64,000 nt of DNA, taken from contig CAYOOT010000004.1 in NCBI GenBank assembly GCA_964405665.1, positions 11,207 through 75,206 of the forward strand. The letters run 5' to 3'. This document shows positions 60,036 through 64,000 of this stretch, in pieces. The stretch's first letter is position 1. Each line of letters begins with the position of its first letter. A program made the translations under genes and the position numbers. The notes below the pieces were generated by a model. That model saw nothing but the letters and a program-made list of their open reading frames with translations. It made no database searches and had not been told where the DNA came from. The stretch comes from CAYOOT01 sp964405665. Its GTDB lineage: Bacteria; Bdellovibrionota_C; UBA2361; SZUA-149; CAZDWZ01.

Positions 60036-61640
60036 ATGCCGGAACTTAGAGAAAAAAATTTTCAAGAACAAGAGAAGCCTTTAAACGCAGCGCTCTTAGA
60101 ACGGGATAAAATCCCAATGTTTTCTCCTGCCAAAACATCAGGCAGCGTAAACTTTGGTTTTTCTCGCGATGAAATGAATTTGGCAGAGTTTCCGCTTACA
60201 GTGCTCTCAACGAGATCCGATCCTAAAATTAAAACTCTGGAATTCTCTGATCAGCTAAGAAACAAAGATGGAGAGTTGATTGAAAGAAAATGGATTATCA
60301 CCGGCGCCGATAAATTCGGGCTTCCTACTGCAACAGATGATGATGTTATTTTGGGGCTGATTCGCCTGAGTATGGACGAAGGTTTTCGCGACCGTAAAAT
60401 ATACTTTACACGTTATGAATTGCTAAAAGCCTTGCAGTGGACCACCGAAGGAAGAAATTATGGGCGATTGACTAAAAGCTTAGATCGCCTCAGCGGAGTG
60501 AGAATTCGTGCCACCAATTCCTTTTATGATAATAGCTCCAAGTCTTATCAAACCTGCAATTTTGGCATTATCGATGCTTATGAAATCAACGATAATCGCG
60601 GGAAGAAAGAAGGAGAAAATTCCGGAAGTTTTTTCATCTGGAGCGAGATGATCTTTGATTCTTTTAAATCCGGCTTTATTAAAAAAATAGATTTGGATCT
60701 TTATTTTTCCTTAAATAGTGCCGTGAGCAGGCGTTTATATCGTTATTTGGATAAACATTTTTATTATCGCTCGGTGATTGAAAAGCCATTGATGGAATTT
60801 GCTTTTGAAAAATTGGGACTTTCTCGCACGTATCGCTATGTTTCTTCTGTTAAACAGCAAATTGAACCGGCTTGTGAGGAATTAATTCGCGTAGGATTTC
60901 TTTCTTCTTATGAAGTTTTGGGCAAAGGTGAGGGGAGTAGTATTAAGTTTATTGCTGGGAACCAAGGATCTCTTGCAAAACAAGCGAATATCAATTCCGC
61001 CAATAATAAAGAAGTTTCAATCGTAAAAAATGTTAAAGATGAAACCGATAATTCCTTGCAAAGAACAACTTTAAGAGATCAGATTTTTGAAGCTATTGTT
61101 TCGCGAGGAATTTCTATTGCTCAGTCTAAAAGATTGCTTAGTGAAAAGCCTTTAGCTGAGCTTAAAGAATTGGATAATATTATTCAATACTATGATTCTT
61201 TGGTTGAAAATAACGATCCTAAAGTTTCTAGAAACAAAGTTGGTTTTTTATATCGAGCAGTGGAAGCCCCCTATAAGTTTTCTGTTCCGCCATCATTTGC
61301 ACAACAAAAAAATACAACCGAGACTTTAAGGGGTGGACAAAAAAGGCGCGAAAATAAGGTTTTTCGCGCCGAAGAACAAGATTCCTCTAAAGAACAAAGA
61401 GACAAACGTTATCCACAATATCAAAGCTATCTTGAAGATAAAATAACTCAAGGCTTAAGATATATTTCTCCCAAAGAAATTGAAACAATTAATGAAAGTG
61501 TTGAGAAAAAAATGAGTTGTTTAAAAAATATTTTATCGGAAAAACGTTTTCAAGAAGCATTAAGTGGTTGTGTAAGAGAAGAATTAAAAAAACGCTTGGA
61601 ATTGCCTGATTTTAATGGTTGGTTGGAAGCGGAGAAATAA
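60036..61640 (+). CDS. RPA-type replication initiator protein
   Basis: 534 residues. The N-terminal 330 residues match the replication initiator protein A family (PF10134-like): NLAEFPLTVLSTRSD, KKWIITGADKFGLPTATDDDV (in parts), ALQWTTEGRNYGRLTKSLDRL, GVRIRATNSF and FGIIDAYEIND. Tandem winged helices are expected. The C-terminal 200 residues are helical and charged and probably serve in oligomer or helicase contacts. The initiator is read away from the iteron array at 59574-59866 and would bind it. AGGA precedes the ATG. The family is usually on plasmids or chromids. Here it is beside parAB and rplS-class genes. Confidence 0.85.
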   Translation: MPELREKNFQEQEKPLNAALLERDKIPMFSPAKTSGSVNFGFSRDEMNLAEFPLTVLSTRSDPKIKTLEFSDQLRNKDGELIERKWIITGADKFGLPTATDDDVILGLIRLSMDEGFRDRKIYFTRYELLKALQWTTEGRNYGRLTKSLDRLSGVRIRATNSFYDNSSKSYQTCNFGIIDAYEINDNRGKKEGENSGSFFIWSEMIFDSFKSGFIKKIDLDLYFSLNSAVSRRLYRYLDKHFYYRSVIEKPLMEFAFEKLGLSRTYRYVSSVKQQIEPACEELIRVGFLSSYEVLGKGEGSSIKFIAGNQGSLAKQANINSANNKEVSIVKNVKDETDNSLQRTTLRDQIFEAIVSRGISIAQSKRLLSEKPLAELKELDNIIQYYDSLVENNDPKVSRNKVGFLYRAVEAPYKFSVPPSFAQQKNTTETLRGGQKRRENKVFRAEEQDSSKEQRDKRYPQYQSYLEDKITQGLRYISPKEIETINESVEKKMSCLKNILSEKRFQEALSGCVREELKKRLELPDFNGWLEAEK

Positions 61641-61642
61641 AC

Positions 61643-61710
61643 GTCGGGGCAGGTTTTATGTCTGCCCGGAATATTCAGATAGAATGGGCAGGCATAAAAC
61701 CTGCCCCGAC
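61643..61710. repeat. Palindromic intergenic repeat, GTCGGGGC variant, copy 4
   Basis: GTCGGGGCAGG at 61643 and the complementary end at 61710 flank a centre with TATTCAGA. It is the same design as the GTAGGGGC copies, with C replacing A at the third base of both arms. It starts 2 bp after the initiator gene stop. Confidence 0.7.
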
Positions 61711-61728
61711 ATTATATAATCTCTAATC

Positions 61729-61746
61729 CTGGCACACTTGCTGCAA
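61729..61746 (+). promoter_or_regulatory. Sigma-54 (-24/-12) promoter upstream of the lytic transglycosylase gene
   Basis: CTGGCACACTTGCTGCAA has the invariant GG and GC exactly 10 bp apart (GG at 61731-61732, GC at 61743-61744). The gene starts at 61780, giving a short leader. Confidence 0.82.
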
Positions 61747-61779
61747 AACTCTAAATGTAGCTTCAATTAGGTGCCAATT

Positions 61780-62787
61780 ATGACAACTGTTTATAATAAA
61801 AGTTTTTCAGCAAATATTTCAAGAATCACGGAATCTTCCTTATTAAAGGAAAAGAAATCAGATGTTTCTGCTAGTGCTAAAACTGAATTTAAAACGATAT
61901 TAGCGGACCTAGAATCAAAGAAAGAACAAGAAAACAGGCAACTTACTGAAGAAGTCAAAAAAATTGCTACAGCAGAGATAAAGAGCGTATTAGAAGCTAA
62001 TAAAGAAGTAAAAGAGCCAGTTATTGAAACTAAAAATATCCCGAATATGCCTATTGCTGATAATTCCAATTACTATCAGACAGTCAAATTTACAGGTCTT
62101 GATGTCAAAAGCCAGACAGCAGAAGCTCCTCCTCCAATAAGCCAGGAACTTGATTTGAATAAATTATTGAACACTAAAATAAAAATAGTACCTTTGCTCC
62201 AGCCTTTAGAAACACAAATCAATGATCAATCCAAATTATTAGATGATAAGGAAGAAATTAAAAATACGATTACTGCTGCCGGCAAGTATTTTGGGATTGA
62301 TCCCAATTTAGGACTTGCTGTGGCTGAAGCAGAATCTTCTTTTAATGTACAAGCTGTGAGTAAAGATGGCTATGCTTCTAAAGGCCTATTTCAGTTACTA
62401 GACTCCACTGCAGGGCTGATGAAAGGCTATACAGGAACTACTGAAGACTACGATCCTTTTGATTCTGCGCAGAATACTTACCTAGGAATGGGCTACCTTC
62501 GGCGCTTGCACGATCTCTTTTCTTCAAAGAATGATCTGGGATTTAATATTAAAACTCAGCAGGCTAGTTCTGCCGAGGACTTGGAAAAACTTGCCGTTGC
62601 TGCATTCAATGCTGGGGAGGGTAGTGTAGCAAAAGCACAGCAACAAGCTCAAGAAGATGGCAAAGATCCAACACTATTTTCCTCCATTGAATCTTATTTG
62701 CCAAAGAGTACACAAAGTTACGTAGAAAAAGTAAATCGACTGCGAGAAAATTATTTAAAAGAATATCAAAAAAACAAAATTTCTTAA
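61780..62787 (+). CDS. Lytic transglycosylase (SLT domain), probable flagellar or envelope enzyme
   Basis: 335 residues from the ATG at 61780, which has AGGTG six bases upstream. The first 165 residues are polar and coiled. The C-terminal SLT domain has the catalytic Glu in AVAEAESSFN, GLFQLLDSTAG, NTYLGMGYLRRLH and VAAFNAGEGSV, then PKSTQSYVEKV. These are the motif order of family-1 transglycosylases that cut the glycan strands of peptidoglycan. A sigma-54 promoter directly precedes it, and flagellin follows with its own sigma-54 promoter, so it may open the wall for flagellar assembly (FlgJ-like). No signal peptide is obvious. An export route through the flagellar system is possible. Confidence 0.85.
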   Translation: MTTVYNKSFSANISRITESSLLKEKKSDVSASAKTEFKTILADLESKKEQENRQLTEEVKKIATAEIKSVLEANKEVKEPVIETKNIPNMPIADNSNYYQTVKFTGLDVKSQTAEAPPPISQELDLNKLLNTKIKIVPLLQPLETQINDQSKLLDDKEEIKNTITAAGKYFGIDPNLGLAVAEAESSFNVQAVSKDGYASKGLFQLLDSTAGLMKGYTGTTEDYDPFDSAQNTYLGMGYLRRLHDLFSSKNDLGFNIKTQQASSAEDLEKLAVAAFNAGEGSVAKAQQQAQEDGKDPTLFSSIESYLPKSTQSYVEKVNRLRENYLKEYQKNKIS

Positions 62788-62791
62788 AAAG

Positions 62792-62809
62792 TTGGCACAC
62801 CTTCTGCTT
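62792..62809 (+). promoter_or_regulatory. Sigma-54 (-24/-12) promoter upstream of flagellin
   Basis: TTGGCACACCTTCTGCTT has GG at 62794-62795 and GC at 62806-62807 with exactly 10 bp between. A leader of about 130 bp leads to the flagellin start, which has AAGGAGG at 62935-62941. Confidence 0.85.
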
Positions 62810-62946
62810 ACAGCTTCCATTGAGAATTGAACATATTTATTAACTAAAAAAAGCGGTATTTTTTTACGTGCTTCTTTACAAAATAATTTTTAAGTAAATT
62901 TTTTGTAATTGTAGGTTTGAAGCACTAGGTTATCAAGGAGGCTGCG

Positions 62947-63807
62947 ATGTCACTAAATATTAGAACTAATCTGGATTCGATTCATGCACAGAATGATTTA
63001 AATTCAGTTACTAATAGATTAAGAACTTCTTATTCTAGATTGTCTTCAGGCTTACGCATTACCAAAGCATCCGATGATGCGGCTGGTCTTGCCATCGCTG
63101 AACAATTAAAAGCAGATTCTCGATTGGCTTCAGTGGCAATTCGAAATGCTAATGATGGTATTTCAATTATCGCCATTACCGATGGGGCCCTTAATGAAGT
63201 AGGTAACATTCTAACTCGAATGGCTGAACTTGCAGAACAATCAGCCAACGGTGTTTATTCCACAGACCAACGTTCCGCTTTGCAATCTGAGTTTCTTGCC
63301 TTATCCAGTGAAATTGAACGAATTGCTAATACCACGACTTTTAACGGAAAAAGCTTATTAACAGATACTTCTCCGGTAAATTTCCAAGTAGGTTTAGATG
63401 GATTTTCTAATTCACAAATAACTTATACTGGGATTTTAGGAACACTGAATGCTCTAGGATTAGCTGATACAAACGCTGTCTTAGTATATTCTCTTAACGA
63501 TACGACAAACGTTTTGGCAGAACAAGCAGCTCGTAATGCCATTGAAGGATTAAAGGGAGCAATCAATTCTTTGACTAAGAGTAGAGGAGCTCTTGGTGCA
63601 TCGGAAAGTCGTTTGAACTCAGCGATTGTGAATTTAAGTGTTCAGAGAGAAAATATTATTGCTGCAGAAAGCCGAATCAGAGACGTGGATGTTGCTTTTG
63701 AAGCTGCAGAATTAACAAGATTAAATATCTTGCAACAAGCAGCAACTGCTATGGTCGCTCAGGCGAACCAACAACCGGCCTTGGCCTTGAGATTATTGCA
63801 AACATAA
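62947..63807 (+). CDS. fliC: Flagellin
   Basis: 286 residues. The conserved N-terminal D0/D1 region begins SLNIRTNLDSIHAQNDLNS and includes RLSSGLRITKASDDAAGLAIAE. The C-terminal region has GALGASESRLNSAI, ENIIAAESRIRDVDVAFEAA and ends ALRLLQT. The variable central domain is almost absent, so this is a minimal flagellin forming the filament. A perfect ribosome site (AAGGAGG) and a sigma-54 promoter show strong, late-class expression. A terminator lies right after the stop (63833-63866). No other flagellar genes are in the window apart from the adjacent transglycosylase. Confidence 0.95.
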   Translation: MSLNIRTNLDSIHAQNDLNSVTNRLRTSYSRLSSGLRITKASDDAAGLAIAEQLKADSRLASVAIRNANDGISIIAITDGALNEVGNILTRMAELAEQSANGVYSTDQRSALQSEFLALSSEIERIANTTTFNGKSLLTDTSPVNFQVGLDGFSNSQITYTGILGTLNALGLADTNAVLVYSLNDTTNVLAEQAARNAIEGLKGAINSLTKSRGALGASESRLNSAIVNLSVQRENIIAAESRIRDVDVAFEAAELTRLNILQQAATAMVAQANQQPALALRLLQT

Positions 63808-63832
63808 TTTCAGTTCTAAAAGTAATTAAAAG

Positions 63833-63866
63833 AAAAAAAGCCAAGGAGAATGTCCTTGGCTTTTTT
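63833..63866 (+). terminator. Intrinsic terminator of flagellin
   Basis: GCCAAGGA (63840-63847), loop GAATG, TCCTTGGC (63853-63860), then TTTTTT. An A-rich strand leads into the stem, so it can also work in reverse. Confidence 0.92.
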
Positions 63867-63883
63867 ATTTTTTAAGCAGTTTT

Positions 63884-63971
63884 GGAGCGCGGACTTTAGT
63901 CCGCTTATTTCCAAATATTTTAATATAGCAGAATAAAAGTTTGGTATTAAGCGGACTAAAGTCCGCGCTCC
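63884..63971. repeat. GCGGACTTTAGTCCGC palindromic repeat, uninterrupted copy
   Basis: GGAGCGCGGACTTTAGTCCG begins the left arm at 63884, and the complementary arm ends GCGCTCC at 63971. Each arm is itself a palindrome. It is the intact form of the repeat interrupted at 38796-39082. Confidence 0.8.
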
Positions 63972-64000
63972 GTACGTTTTATGCTTTATAATTACGCATA

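Noticed and set aside
61409..61417. DnaA-box-like TTATCCACA within the initiator gene
   Set aside because: A single box inside a coding region is expected by chance and the origin evidence here is iterons.
1..64000. Search for tRNA and rRNA genes
   Set aside because: I saw no cloverleaf T-loop signatures or ribosomal RNA stretches while reading; a covariance search could still find a tRNA.

Overview
Organism. The DNA is AT-rich and densely coded on both strands. It comes from a Gram-negative, flagellated bacterium. The outer membrane is implied by a ydbH-ynbE-ydbL set and by several signal-peptide and lipobox proteins. Motility is implied by a flagellin and by two sigma-54 promoters, with an NtrC-type activator elsewhere in the window. 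Housekeeping genes (rplS, galU, aroE, cinA, a prenyl synthase) point to a chromosome or a very large secondary replicon. I cannot place it confidently; a deltaproteobacterial or Bdellovibrio-like lineage fits the gene mix. Two Cys-rich zinc-ribbon proteins and a TrmB-type regulator resemble genes common in candidate-phyla bacteria. I saw no rRNA, tRNA or CRISPR. Layout. 1-3.0 kb: sugar-acid catabolism (XylD-type dehydratase fragment, FAH-family hydrolase, SDR). 3.2-6.6 kb: MerR-like regulator, NtrC-type activator, a lone LarC C-terminal domain, galU. 6.7-12.4 kb: one 1881-residue AddB-AddA fusion. 12.4-14.4 kb: five tandem VirB2/TrbC-like pilin paralogues. 14.5-18.3 kb: SNF2 helicase and lhgO. 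18.4-22.4 kb: nucleotide-sugar and glycan genes. 22.4-26.2 kb: PfpI protein, two methyltransferases, an orphan antitoxin, a higBA pair, two tiny membrane proteins. 26.2-33.0 kb: a seven-gene operon joining a MutL/GlmL-like ATPase, a KOW/barrel-sandwich protein, a DUF6754-type protein and other membrane proteins. 33.3-38.7 kb: bactofilin, rplS, cinA, envelope proteins, TrmB regulator. 38.7-46.5 kb: nested palindromic repeats, a kinase-fold protein, a broken HAD/B3-B4 gene, ydbH-ynbE-ydbL, SYLF protein, lipoprotein-like cardiolipin synthase, two small lipoproteins. 46.5-54.8 kb: two Cys-rich proteins flanking msrA, a 1042-residue unknown, a truncated globin. 54.8-61.6 kb: TPR protein, aroE, a parA-parB-prenyl synthase operon, an iteron array and an RPA-type replication initiator. 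61.7-64 kb: sigma-54-driven lytic transglycosylase and flagellin. How it fits together. The clearest unexplained system is the seven-gene MutL/DUF6754 operon. The replication module (iterons at about 22-bp phasing, initiator, parAB and a parS-like palindrome) looks plasmid-like, yet sits among chromosomal genes. Several unrelated palindromic repeat families fill convergent intergenic spaces. In three places one repeat copy supplies or abuts the stop codons of both flanking genes.
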